Part shown: positions 1 to 6,706 of the stretch, piece after piece
How positions within the stretch are numbered: position 1 is the stretch's first letter
Layout: each line of letters begins with the position of its first letter
DNA from: JBFKMV01 sp041629655
Lineage (GTDB): Bacteria; Acidobacteriota; Polarisedimenticolia; Polarisedimenticolales; Polarisedimenticolaceae
Assembly (NCBI GenBank): GCA_041629655.1
Contig: JBFKMV010000132.1
Coordinates: 1 to 14,529 of the forward strand
Direction of reading: 5' to 3'
DNA length: 14,529 nucleotides
The notes under the pieces: model-generated
The model's database searches: none
What the model was told of the DNA's origin: nothing
Seen by the model: the letters and a program-made list of their open reading frames with translations, nothing else
Translations under genes and position numbers: made by a program

Positions 1-221
1 GCGCTCGCGGCCGGCGCCGGAGCGTCGCCGGCACCCGCGGGCGCGGCAGCCGGCGGCGCGGCGGCGAGCTGGGCCGGCGGGGACGCGGCGGAGGCCGCCG
101 CCGGCACGACGGCGCCGCCCTTGACCAGCTTGAGCTTGAAGTCCTTCTCCTCGAGCTCGAAGGTGGTGAAGTTGCTGCGGGAGATCAGCTCGATCAGACC
201 GCGGATGTCGTCCGTCTTCAC
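1..221 (-). CDS. accB: Biotin carboxyl carrier protein of acetyl-CoA carboxylase (AccB), N-terminal part
   Basis: AccB carries the biotin that the carboxylase AccC charges and the transferase AccAD empties, the first committed step of fatty acid synthesis in the cytoplasm. The window shows 73 codons, reading MKTDDIRGLIELISRSNFTT and then an LEEKDFKLKLVKG segment. This matches the AccB N-terminus (DIRKIKKLIELVEES... in E. coli as I remember it). An Ala/Pro-rich linker of about 35 residues follows, as expected before the biotinyl domain. The biotinyl domain with its AMKM lysine lies beyond the window edge, so the gene is cut, not broken. The start is GTG at 221-219, preceded by a strong GAGGAG site six bases upstream. 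The neighbour on the far side is probably accC, but it cannot be seen. Confidence 0.88.
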   Translation of the reverse strand, partial: MKTDDIRGLIELISRSNFTTFELEEKDFKLKLVKGGAVVPAAASAASPPAQLAAAPPAAAPAGAGDAPAPAAS

Positions 222-262
222 GTGAGACTCCTCGCGGAACCGGGTTTCGCGACCGACCGCGC

Positions 263-292
263 AGGGTAGCACCGCCCGCGCCACCGGAACAA
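263..292 (-). promoter_or_regulatory. Possible sigma70-type promoter for accB
   Basis: The 82 bp between the Roadblock gene and accB contain TTGTTC (292-287) and TACCCT (268-263) separated by 18 bp on the minus strand. Each box matches the sigma70 consensus at only three of six positions, so this is weak. It is placed correctly, about 40 bases before the accB start. Confidence 0.25.
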
Positions 293-303
293 GCGTCCCG
301 GCC

Positions 304-900
304 CTATGCGCTCACCTCGGGCAACACTCGAGCCGCGGTCTTGGCCAGCTCGTAGCGGGCCCGGCCCAACGGGCTGCCCTGCGGATCGAGCAGCATCAAC
401 AGGCCGTAGTCCGGCGTCACGCGGCGGAACAGCACGGTGGCGTCGCCGGCCGCGGCGACCAGCTCGTGCGAGACCTCCAGCCCGGCCTCGCGGTTGGCCG
501 CATCGGAGCGCCGCACCAGGTCGGCGTAGCTCGCCGCGATCCATTCCACGCGCTCGCCGCCGTCCCGCGGGCAGGCCGCGGCAATCATGCCGTCCAGCCC
601 GACCAGCACCACCGCGCGCACCCCGGGAAGCACCGCCTGCAACGCCGCCAACTCGTCGTCGAGCATCCCCTGTCCCCTCTTGACCCGAGCCCCCAGCGCC
701 GCGAGCCAGCGGCCGAGGGCTCCGGCCACGCCCGGCCGGCCGGCGCCGTGCAGGGAGCGCAGCAACGCCCGCGCCTCGCCGTCCCGGGGGCGCCGCCGCA
801 GCAGCTCGCCCAGGATCCGCAGCGCGCCTTCGCGGTCGCCCTGCCCGGCGCGCAATCGCGCGTGGGTCGCGGTGACCAGCGGATCCGTGACGTCCCCCAT
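304..900 (-). CDS. TPR plus Roadblock/LC7 (MglB-like) domain protein
   Basis: A cytoplasmic protein of 198 residues. Residues about 5-50 form a short helical, TPR-like segment ending in RRRPRDGEARALL. Residues about 80-195 look like a Roadblock/LC7 fold: a strand pair with VRAVVLVGLDGMIAAA (94-109), a helix, EVSHELVAAAGDATVLF, then YGLLMLLDPQGSPLGRARYE and a closing helix. This family includes MglB, the activator of the small GTPase MglA that sets pilus polarity in Myxococcus, and other dimeric GTPase regulators. The ATG at 900-898 is the first start after an in-frame TGA at 912-910, but no clear ribosome site precedes it. It lies between the pilus operon and accB. A role in pilus polarity is inference from position and fold; no MglA-like gene is visible here. 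The domain call is fairly sure, the partner unknown. Confidence 0.75.
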   Translation of the reverse strand: MGDVTDPLVTATHARLRAGQGDREGALRILGELLRRRPRDGEARALLRSLHGAGRPGVAGALGRWLAALGARVKRGQGMLDDELAALQAVLPGVRAVVLVGLDGMIAAACPRDGGERVEWIAASYADLVRRSDAANREAGLEVSHELVAAAGDATVLFRRVTPDYGLLMLLDPQGSPLGRARYELAKTAARVLPEVSA

Positions 901-918
901 GCGCGGCCATCATAACAG

Positions 919-942
919 GACGGCCCGCCGAGGCGGGCCGTC
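919..942 (-). terminator. Terminator-like hairpin after the pilus operon
   Basis: A perfect 11 bp inverted repeat (arms 919-929 and 932-942, sequence GACGGCCCGCC and its complement) sits between the lipoprotein stop and the Roadblock start. The two-base gap means the real loop must be about four bases or more. On the minus strand it is followed by CTGTTATG, which is only weakly T-rich, so rho-independent action is plausible but not certain. It would end the pil transcript and separate it from the downstream gene. Confidence 0.5.
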
Positions 943-989
943 GCAAGCTCCAACCGTGGCGCCGCAGCGCCGTGTGCGTCGTCGGCCGC

Positions 990-1547
990 TCAGGGCACCG
1001 GATCGGGCGGCGGCGACGAGCAGGCGTTCACCGAGAGCGTGTCGCCGGTCGTCAGCGTGATCGACTCGCCGGCGACCGTGCGGGCGCGGAACGTCATCGA
1101 CAGCGCCGCGGTGCGTCCCTCGAGCGCGCCGCTCACGTCGTCGAGGAAGATCGGCGTGTAGCTGAAGGCGATGCTCGCCCCGACCGGGACCGTCCCGGTC
1201 AGCGGAACCACGCGCGGGATCGGCGGGGCCCAGCCCGCCGGGTCCGGCGGATCCCAGGTGTACAGGATGCTCACGTCCTGCAGCACGATGTCGTTGAACG
1301 GCTCGGTGCCCGCCGCGGCGTTCTTCGGGATGTTGAACGCGGTCGCGGTCCACTCCCGCACCTCGAACAGGCAGCCGAAGTTGGGGTCTTCCTGCGCCTC
1401 GACCGGCGGGTTGTCCTGGATCTGGATCTCCAGCTGCACCGGCGCTCCGTCCGCGTCGTCGACGCTGCCGTCGGTCGTACAACCGGCCATGGCCAGCAGC
1501 AAAAGCGCCAGGACCGGGATCCATTCGAGTCGGTTACGCTTGTTCAT
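990..1547 (-). CDS. Predicted lipoprotein of unknown function, last gene of the pil operon
   Basis: I do not recognise this 185-residue protein. It has a clear lipoprotein signal: MNKR, a hydrophobic stretch at residues 10-20 and the lipobox MAGC with Cys23 as the lipidated residue. Asp26 is not directly at +2 (Thr24 is), so outer-membrane delivery is expected. Residues 35-177 are rich in alternating hydrophobic and polar residues and look like a beta-sandwich. Two more cysteines, Cys59 and Cys176, could form a disulfide, and the tail is SSPPPDPVP. The ATG at 1547-1545 has GGAG eight bases upstream and lies 13 bp after the pilQ stop, so it is surely co-transcribed. Position and localisation suggest an accessory outer-membrane part of the pilus, for example a secretin helper. 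That is inference; it does not look like the known TPR pilotins PilF/PilW. Confidence 0.7.
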   Translation of the reverse strand: MNKRNRLEWIPVLALLLLAMAGCTTDGSVDDADGAPVQLEIQIQDNPPVEAQEDPNFGCLFEVREWTATAFNIPKNAAAGTEPFNDIVLQDVSILYTWDPPDPAGWAPPIPRVVPLTGTVPVGASIAFSYTPIFLDDVSGALEGRTAALSMTFRARTVAGESITLTTGDTLSVNACSSPPPDPVP

Positions 1548-1560
1548 TCCTGGTTCTCCG

Positions 1561-3510
1561 TCAGCTGAGCTTCATGATCTTCGGCGTGATGAAGATCAGC
1601 AACTCGCGGTTCTGTCGCGTGATATTCTGCGACTTGAACAGCCAGCCGAAGACCGGCAGCTTGCGGAACCACGGCACGCCCGTCTCGCTGCTTCCTTCGT
1701 TGACGCTGAAGATCCCGCCGATCACCGTCGTGCCGCCGTCGCCGATCAACACCTTGGTCTGCGCCCGCTGGGTATTGATCGGGGGTACGTCCGCGACGCG
1801 GTTGACGAAATCGGGGGTGTTGTTCTCCACGATGATGTCGAGGATGATCGTCCCCTCCGCGGTGATCTGCGGCGTGACCTCGAGCCGCAGCGACGCCGCC
1901 ACGAACTCCACGTTGATCTCGGTCGCCGTGGTATTGACGACCGGAATCCGCACGCCCTGCTCGATCTCCGCCCGCTCGTTGTTCTGGGTGGCGATCTTGG
2001 GTGACGAGAGCACTCGCCCGCGGCCCTCGCTCTCCAGGGTGTTCAACGCCACGTCGAGCGTGAACGAATCGATGATGTTGCCCAGCTTGATCGCCAGGTT
2101 GCTGGCCCCGCCGGCGCCGGGCAGGTTCAGCCCGTAGCGCACCGAGGCGTTGTTCGGAAACGTCAGACCGGTCTGCGTGCCGCGCGAGGCGTCGGCAATC
2201 GCGTTGAGGCCCCACACCACGCCGAGGTCCTGCACGAAGTCGCGCGAGGTCTCGACGACGCGGGCCTCGATCATCACCTGCGGCGTCTCGGCGTCGAGCG
2301 TCGAGATCAGCGCATCCAGCGGCGTGACCTTCTTCGGGATGTCGCTGATGATCAGCGTGTTGGTGCGCTCGTCGACGATCACCCGGCCGCGCTGGCTCAG
2401 CACGCCGCCGTCCCGGATCACGCGTTCGACCTGCTTGGCCTTGGCGTAGGACAACGTGCGCGTGATCGTGATCGGCTCGGCCTCCAGCTCCTTGGCTTCC
2501 TTGAGCTGCTTGCGCCGTTGCGCCTCCTCGGCCAGCTTCTGGGTCGTCGCGATCCGGATCACGTTGTTCTCGAGCACCTTGTCGAGACCGTTGTTCTTCA
2601 GGATCAGGTCCAGCGCCTGGTCCCACGGCACGTTGTCGACGACGATCGTGACCCGTCCGGTCACGCTCGGGTCGAGCACGAAGTTGATCCCCGAGATCTC
2701 GTGGAACAGCCGGAACACCTGCTTGATGTTGGCATCGACCAGGTTGAGCGAGATCCGCTTGCCGGTGTAGACGACGGTGTCCTTGCCGAAGGTGCGGGTC
2801 TCGAACGATTTCGGGATCACCGGGTCCGCGGGCGCGGTCTCCTGCGCCAGGGTCGGAGCGAGCAGCTGCTCGATCGTATCGGGCTCGATCGATCGCGATT
2901 CTTCAACCGGGACGTCTGAGACCGGTTCGGGCTGCGGCTCGACGGTCGCGGCCCGGATCACCTCGGCCAGCGCGTCGGCCGGCGCGGGCTCGACCACGGG
3001 CGGGGCCGCAGGCGCGGCGGCGCCGGCGCCGTCGTGGGCCCAGACCGGCAGCGGCTGCGCGTCGTACTCGTCGACGGGCGCGCCCAGCACGACCGTCAGC
3101 TCGGAGCCGTTGCTGCGGATCTCGTAGTCGCGGGGCTGGTCCAGATCGACCACCACGCGCGCGATCGGGTCGGGCGCCGCGCGGAACTGCGCGGTCCGCA
3201 CCGCCAGCGTCCCGGCCTCGCGGGTGCCGTAACCGACCCGGTTCACGGTCCCCGGCAGATCCACGACCAGCCGGTGCGGATTCTCCAGCACGAAGCTCTC
3301 GTAGATCAGGGGTCGGTCGCCGACGATCACGAGCTCCTGCCGGCCGTCGTCATCCGCCTGCACCCGCACGTCGCGGAGACTGGCCGCCCCGGCCTGGTCC
3401 TCCCCGTCGTAGCCCGAGATGCCGGCGGCAACTGCGGCCAGAGGTGCCGCGAGCGTCAGCACTAGCGCCATCGACGCCGCTCGCGTCAACAACCCTTGCT
3501 TAGTTCCCAT
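1561..3510 (-). CDS. pilQ: Type IV pilus outer-membrane secretin PilQ
   Basis: PilQ forms the multimeric outer-membrane channel through which the pilus emerges. The 649 residues begin with a signal peptide ending near AVAA (26-29). One AMIN domain, which binds peptidoglycan in this family, spans about 44-145. A Pro/Ala/Glu-rich linker follows (about 150-235), then the N0/STN domain (about 251-322, ISLNLVDANIKQVF), an N1 domain (about 348-415, NTLIISDIPKKV) and the secretin core (about 480-647). The core contains VLSSPKIATQN (500-510) and the family signature GVPWFRKLPVFGWLFKS (611-627). A single AMIN domain is fewer than I recall for Pseudomonas or Myxococcus PilQ. The ATG has GAGGAG seven bases upstream and overlaps the end of pilP by 11 bases, so translation of the two is probably coupled. 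Confidence 0.97.
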   Translation of the reverse strand: MGTKQGLLTRAASMALVLTLAAPLAAVAAGISGYDGEDQAGAASLRDVRVQADDDGRQELVIVGDRPLIYESFVLENPHRLVVDLPGTVNRVGYGTREAGTLAVRTAQFRAAPDPIARVVVDLDQPRDYEIRSNGSELTVVLGAPVDEYDAQPLPVWAHDGAGAAAPAAPPVVEPAPADALAEVIRAATVEPQPEPVSDVPVEESRSIEPDTIEQLLAPTLAQETAPADPVIPKSFETRTFGKDTVVYTGKRISLNLVDANIKQVFRLFHEISGINFVLDPSVTGRVTIVVDNVPWDQALDLILKNNGLDKVLENNVIRIATTQKLAEEAQRRKQLKEAKELEAEPITITRTLSYAKAKQVERVIRDGGVLSQRGRVIVDERTNTLIISDIPKKVTPLDALISTLDAETPQVMIEARVVETSRDFVQDLGVVWGLNAIADASRGTQTGLTFPNNASVRYGLNLPGAGGASNLAIKLGNIIDSFTLDVALNTLESEGRGRVLSSPKIATQNNERAEIEQGVRIPVVNTTATEINVEFVAASLRLEVTPQITAEGTIILDIIVENNTPDFVNRVADVPPINTQRAQTKVLIGDGGTTVIGGIFSVNEGSSETGVPWFRKLPVFGWLFKSQNITRQNRELLIFITPKIMKLS

Positions 3511-4066
3511 CGCCGCTCTCCTCTTCCAGCGGAACCAGGCGCTTGACTACATCGCGATAGGGCTTGATCACCCTGGGATCGTCGATCTGCTGCCGGAACG
3601 TGACCGTCCCCTTGCGGGAATCCACTGCGATCAGCGTGCCGTCGTATACCTCGTCGCCCACCCGCAAGAAATAACCTTTGTTGTCGCTGCCGGTGAAGAA
3701 CGCCACGTTGCCACCTTCCGAATCGCGGACGATGCCGACGAGGTCGATCTCCGTGACCAGCATTCCGGCCACGCCCTTCGGCCGCGGCCCCTTGTTCAGC
3801 ACCCTGACGTCCTCGTACAGGGAACGGAACGGATCCCGGCGGCTGCCGGGGTCGTAGGAAAAGCGCTGGCCGCGCAGCAACTGCTCCTGCTCGCGCAGGA
3901 TCTGCTCGACCGTCTCCTTGTCCGCCGCCTCGGCCGGCTGCTCCGCTTCCGCGGGCTCGGCCGTCTCGACGCCGGTCGGCGCCTGCGGCAAGGCCGGCGT
4001 GGACGCCGTCGCCACGATCACCAGCGCGGCGGCCGCGATCAGCCACCCCACGTCTCGCCGGGTCAT
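3500..4066 (-). CDS. pilP: Type IV pilus assembly protein PilP
   Basis: PilP links the inner-membrane PilNO pair to the N-domains of the secretin PilQ. The protein has 188 residues. It shows a hydrophobic N-terminus (7-20), an Ala/Glu-rich flexible region (about 30-65), the family hallmark RRDPF (76-80), and a C-terminal beta domain (about 98-180) with GMLVTEIDLVGIV and GYFLRVGDEVYDG. Unusually, there is no cysteine anywhere in the protein, so it cannot be the lipoprotein that PilP usually is. The N-terminus must act as a cleaved signal or as an uncleaved anchor. The ATG overlaps the pilO stop as ATGA, with GAGGAGGGG just upstream inside pilO. The order pilO-pilP-pilQ confirms the assignment. 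Confidence 0.93.
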   Translation of the reverse strand: MTRRDVGWLIAAAALVIVATASTPALPQAPTGVETAEPAEAEQPAEAADKETVEQILREQEQLLRGQRFSYDPGSRRDPFRSLYEDVRVLNKGPRPKGVAGMLVTEIDLVGIVRDSEGGNVAFFTGSDNKGYFLRVGDEVYDGTLIAVDSRKGTVTFRQQIDDPRVIKPYRDVVKRLVPLEEESGDGN

Positions 4067-4641
4067 TCGCTCCCCTCCTCGGCCTTGGCGGCCTGTTCGT
4101 CGTACACGAACGTCGTCGCCACGAAGCTGGCGCGGATCGTCTTCTCACGATCGCCGCCGGTGTTCGCGTCCATGCGCAGCTTGTCGACGTTGATGATCCG
4201 TGAGTACTTGGAAACACGGTCGAGGAAGATGCCCAGGTCGTGGTAACGGCCGAACACCTGCATCTCGATCGGGAATTCCTTGTAGAACTCGACCTCGCGC
4301 AGGCCACCCGGGGAGAACGACTTGAGGTCCAGGTTGGACTGGTCGCCCAGGTTCTTGATCCACTGCAGCAGGTCACCCGTCTCGGTGTCCCGCGGCAGGA
4401 TCGTCGCGACGTCGGCCAGCGTGCGCTCGAGACCCTCGATCTCGCGCTCGAACTCGGGCAGCCGCTGCTGGATCGCCAGACCCTTGCGGATCTCGCGGTC
4501 CTTGGCCATCCAGTCCTCCTCGAGCTCGTCGATGCGCTGCTGCATGTCCGAGATCCAGAACACGTAGACCAGGATCACCACGCCGACCGCCAGTGCGGCC
4601 ATCAGCGCGACCTGTCCCCAGAAAGGAAGTTTGTTAAGCAT
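4063..4641 (-). CDS. pilO: Type IV pilus inner-membrane alignment protein PilO
   Basis: PilO pairs with PilN in the inner membrane and spans the periplasm to PilP. The protein has 192 residues, close to the family norm. A short cytoplasmic N-terminus precedes one membrane helix (about 10-30). A charged coiled-coil (about 32-85, MQQRIDELEEDW and LPEFEREIEGLERTL) follows. The ferredoxin-like C-terminal domain (about 90-180) contains LLQWIKNLGDQSNLDL and FPIEMQVFGRYHDLGIFLD, both typical of PilO. The ATG has GGGAG eight bases upstream, and 54 bp separate it from the pilN stop, the widest gap inside this operon. Confidence 0.95.
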   Translation of the reverse strand: MLNKLPFWGQVALMAALAVGVVILVYVFWISDMQQRIDELEEDWMAKDREIRKGLAIQQRLPEFEREIEGLERTLADVATILPRDTETGDLLQWIKNLGDQSNLDLKSFSPGGLREVEFYKEFPIEMQVFGRYHDLGIFLDRVSKYSRIINVDKLRMDANTGGDREKTIRASFVATTFVYDEQAAKAEEGSE

Positions 4642-4695
4642 CCCGACGTCTCCCGATCTTCACGCTTGCGTTCCTCGCGATCCTGCCCGGCGCGC

Positions 4696-5298
4696 TCAAC
4701 CCTGCGGCGCCGCGGCCGGAGCTGCGGACTGGTCGGGGACGAACGAACAGGTGAGACTGAACGTCACACCGTCCGGTCCCTCGGACGTCCGGCCGAGATT
4801 CACGTCGTTGAAGAAGCCCGACGAAGTCAGGTTGTTGTAGAAGTTGGACACCGCGTTGTAGGTCGTGGCCCGCCCGGAGATCGTGATCTTGTTCCGGTCG
4901 GCGGTCATCTTGCTCAGCCACAGGAAGTCCGGCAGGCTGCGCGAGATCTGGTCCAGGATGTGCACCGGCACCGACTGGCGCTTCTTCAGCTCGGTGATCA
5001 GGTTGATCTTCCGCTCCAGCAGCGCCTTGCGCTTCTCGTAGCGCTCGGCCTTCTCGCGGATCGGCTTGAGCCGCTCCAGCTCGGCGTCGGCGATCTTGAC
5101 CTTTTCTTTCCAGTCGGCCTCTTCGTTCGACTTGAGGTACCACCAGCCGCCGGCCACCGCGACCCCGACGATCAGGATCAGCGCCAGCAACAGGTTGTTG
5201 CCGCCGCCGCCGCCACCGCCGCCGCCCTCGCTGAACGCCGGGGCGGTGCGGGCCTTGGGCTGCCGTTTCTTTTCACCGAGCAGGTTGATCTTGATCAT
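4696..5298 (-). CDS. pilN: Type IV pilus inner-membrane protein PilN
   Basis: PilN anchors the cytoplasmic actin-like protein PilM through its conserved N-terminal INLL motif, here residues 4-7 in MIKINLLGEKKR. It also dimerises with PilO in the periplasm. The protein has 200 residues: a basic cytoplasmic leader (1-22), a run of nine glycines (25-33), a membrane helix (about 36-54), a coiled-coil (about 58-105) and a ferredoxin-like domain (about 108-190) with ITISGRATTYNAVSNFYNNL. The tail is Ala/Pro-rich. The glycine run between the PilM-binding leader and the membrane is odd and listed separately. The ATG lies 3 bp after the pilM stop. Confidence 0.94.
   Translation of the reverse strand: MIKINLLGEKKRQPKARTAPAFSEGGGGGGGGGNNLLLALILIVGVAVAGGWWYLKSNEEADWKEKVKIADAELERLKPIREKAERYEKRKALLERKINLITELKKRQSVPVHILDQISRSLPDFLWLSKMTADRNKITISGRATTYNAVSNFYNNLTSSGFFNDVNLGRTSEGPDGVTFSLTCSFVPDQSAAPAAAPQG
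5200..5226 (-). repeat. Nine-unit GGC/GGT trinucleotide repeat coding for polyglycine in pilN
   Basis: Nine consecutive glycine codons, eight GGC and one GGT (the fourth on the minus strand), encode residues 25-33 of PilN. Eight near-identical triplets in a row are prone to slippage. Changes by whole units would stay in frame and only alter the length of the flexible linker before the membrane helix. Confidence 0.9.
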
Positions 5299-5301
5299 CG
5301 A

Positions 5302-6366
5302 TCAGTCCCCCGCCTTGCGAAGCGCCAGGCCGACCGCGACCGAGCAGGTCGGCGTCATCTCGCTGACCAGCTCGGGCGAGGCCTCGCGGCCCGTGGGTGG
5401 GATCTTGCGGAACGGGTTGAACAGGTCGACCTGCGTTTCCAGCCGCTCGCCGAGGGCGTCCTTGAGGCTCGCGATCTGGGCCGTCCCGCCGGTCAAAAAC
5501 AGCCGGTCCAGCGGGCGGTCGGTGGCCGAGATCTGCTTGAAGAAGTCGAGCGTCTTCTGGATCTCGGTCCCGACCTCCTCGTTGACGCTGTGCACGATCG
5601 GCACCACGCGGTCGTACGGGATGCCGTCCAGCTCCTCGCCGCGCTTGAGCTGCTCGGCCTGGTCGGCCGAGAGATTCAGCTCCTTCTGGATCGCGTCGGT
5701 GTACTGGTTGCCGCCGATGTTGATGTCGCGCCAGTAGACCGAGGTGCCGCCGTGCAGCACCGAGATCGAGCTGACCGCGGCGCCGACGTCGACCAGCGCG
5801 ATGACCTGCTGCGGCTCGAACTCGTAGTTGACCTCGAAGGCGTTCTGCAACGCGAACGACGCGATGTCCACGACCTTCGTGGTCAGCCCGGCCTGGCTGA
5901 TCACGCTCTGGTACTCGCCGATCTTGTCCTTCTTGGCGGCCGCGAGGAGAACGTCCATGTTCCCTTCGCCCGCCAGGCTCGAGCCTTCCAGGATCTCGTA
6001 ATCCAGGTTGACGTCGTCGATGTCGAACGGGATGTACTGCTCGGCCTCCCAGTGGATCGACTCGGCCAGCTCGGCCTCGGTCATCACCGGCAGGCTGATC
6101 CGCTTGACGATCACCGAGTGGCCGGAGAGCGCCGTGGCGACCTCCTGCGACTTGATGCGCAGGCGCTGGAACAGCCGCGTGATCGTCTCGACGACCAGCT
6201 CGGAGTCCATGATCGCCCCGTCGACGATCGCCTCCGAGGACAGCGGCTCCCAGCCCAGCCGCACCAACTGGTAGCCCCGGCCCTTGCCGAGCTCCTTGAG
6301 CTCGACGACCTTGACGGAGCTATCCCCGATGTCGAGGCCAACCAAACTGCGATTTCTTCCGAACAT
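5302..6366 (-). CDS. pilM: Type IV pilus actin-like ATPase PilM
   Basis: PilM is an FtsA/actin-like cytoplasmic protein that binds ATP and the PilN leader, coupling the pilus motor to the alignment complex. The 354 residues match the family length. Visible nucleotide-binding elements are the phosphate-1 loop VGLDIGDSSVKVVEL (9-23), the phosphate-2 loop DVGAAVSSISV (193-203) and the adenosine motif LFLTGG (289-294). The conserved stretch EAEQYIPFDIDDVNLDYEIL (107-126) is diagnostic for PilM. The ATG at 6366-6364 is preceded by AGGA seven bases upstream. It is the first gene of the pilus operon and has 340 bp of non-coding DNA before it, the likely place of the operon promoter. Confidence 0.97.
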   Translation of the reverse strand: MFGRNRSLVGLDIGDSSVKVVELKELGKGRGYQLVRLGWEPLSSEAIVDGAIMDSELVVETITRLFQRLRIKSQEVATALSGHSVIVKRISLPVMTEAELAESIHWEAEQYIPFDIDDVNLDYEILEGSSLAGEGNMDVLLAAAKKDKIGEYQSVISQAGLTTKVVDIASFALQNAFEVNYEFEPQQVIALVDVGAAVSSISVLHGGTSVYWRDINIGGNQYTDAIQKELNLSADQAEQLKRGEELDGIPYDRVVPIVHSVNEEVGTEIQKTLDFFKQISATDRPLDRLFLTGGTAQIASLKDALGERLETQVDLFNPFRKIPPTGREASPELVSEMTPTCSVAVGLALRKAGD

Positions 6367-6432
6367 AAAGGCTTCCTAAGCTAAGGCGCCAAGGGATGAG
6401 GCACGTTGCCCCATACGCAGACTCGGGCAGCC

Positions 6433-6462
6433 AACGTAAGGCAAGCTTCGGGCGCAAGTCAA
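6433..6462 (-). promoter_or_regulatory. Possible pilM operon promoter (proximal)
   Basis: On the minus strand TTGACT (6462-6457, five of six matches to a -35 box) is followed after 18 bp by TACGTT (6438-6433, three of six). Directly upstream of the -35 box lies an A/T-rich stretch including the palindrome at 6471-6480, which could act as an UP element or as a regulator site. The -10 box is weak. A start here would give a leader of about 60 bases to pilM. Confidence 0.3.
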
Positions 6463-6623
6463 GCAAAAATAACTATAGTTCATTTATCCGGTCGCTCAGG
6501 TTCGTCGCGCAGAATGCAGAAGAACATGAAAGAACCCAATGCTTGAAACGATCGTCGTTGCGGGCGCCGCGTGCACCATCGTCCTTCCGGGTTGTCCGGG
6601 GCTTCCGGATCTTCCGCGGCTTA

Positions 6624-6651
6624 AATATAGGGATGCGTCCGGCGAAGGCAA
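6624..6651 (-). promoter_or_regulatory. Possible pilM operon promoter (distal)
   Basis: TTGCCT (6651-6646, four of six) and TATATT (6629-6624, five of six) are spaced by 16 bp on the minus strand. The -10 box stands out in GC-rich surroundings. The -35 box overlaps the hairpin at 6639-6669. A start here would leave a leader of about 250 bases before pilM. Confidence 0.3.
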
Positions 6652-6698
6652 CCCCGTCGTCTTCGCCGGGATCCGGGGGCGCCGGGGAGGGCCCCCGG
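6639..6698 (-). terminator. Two GC-rich hairpins just after ridA
   Basis: On the minus strand, starting 8 bases after the ridA stop codon, an 8 bp stem (6691-6698 with 6673-6680, loop 10) is followed by a 9 bp stem (6661-6669 with 6639-6647, arms CCGGCGAAG/CTTCGCCGG, loop 13). No T-run follows directly; TATATTT comes ten bases later. They could end or stabilise the rel-ridA transcript. Confidence 0.35.
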
Positions 6699-6706
6699 GG
6701 GCAGGC

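Larger units (their letters stand above)
6367..6706. other. 340 bp intergenic region between ridA and pilM
   Basis: No convincing gene on either strand. The ridA-proximal part (6639-6700) is very GC-rich and folds into hairpins. The middle and pilM-proximal part is clearly poorer in GC than the rest of the window, with AT-rich patches at 6464-6487 and 6621-6630. The perfect 10 bp palindrome AACTATAGTT lies at 6471-6480. The region should carry the ridA transcript end and the promoter and control sites of the pilus operon. Confidence 0.7.

Noticed and set aside
1544..2626. Second minus-strand frame inside pilQ
   Set aside because: Arg/Gly/Asp-rich product without hydrophobic core, overlapping the secretin domain in another frame.
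4240..6384. Long plus-strand open frame opposite pilM, pilN and pilO (714 codons)
   Set aside because: Its product is full of Arg, Asp, Leu, Val and Gln in the pattern of an antisense shadow of high-GC genes, and the minus strand encodes clear pilus proteins over the whole stretch.
6418..6436. Possible sigma54 promoter (TGGC...CTGC) before pilM
   Set aside because: The spacing between the GG and GC elements is about two bases too long for a -24/-12 promoter.
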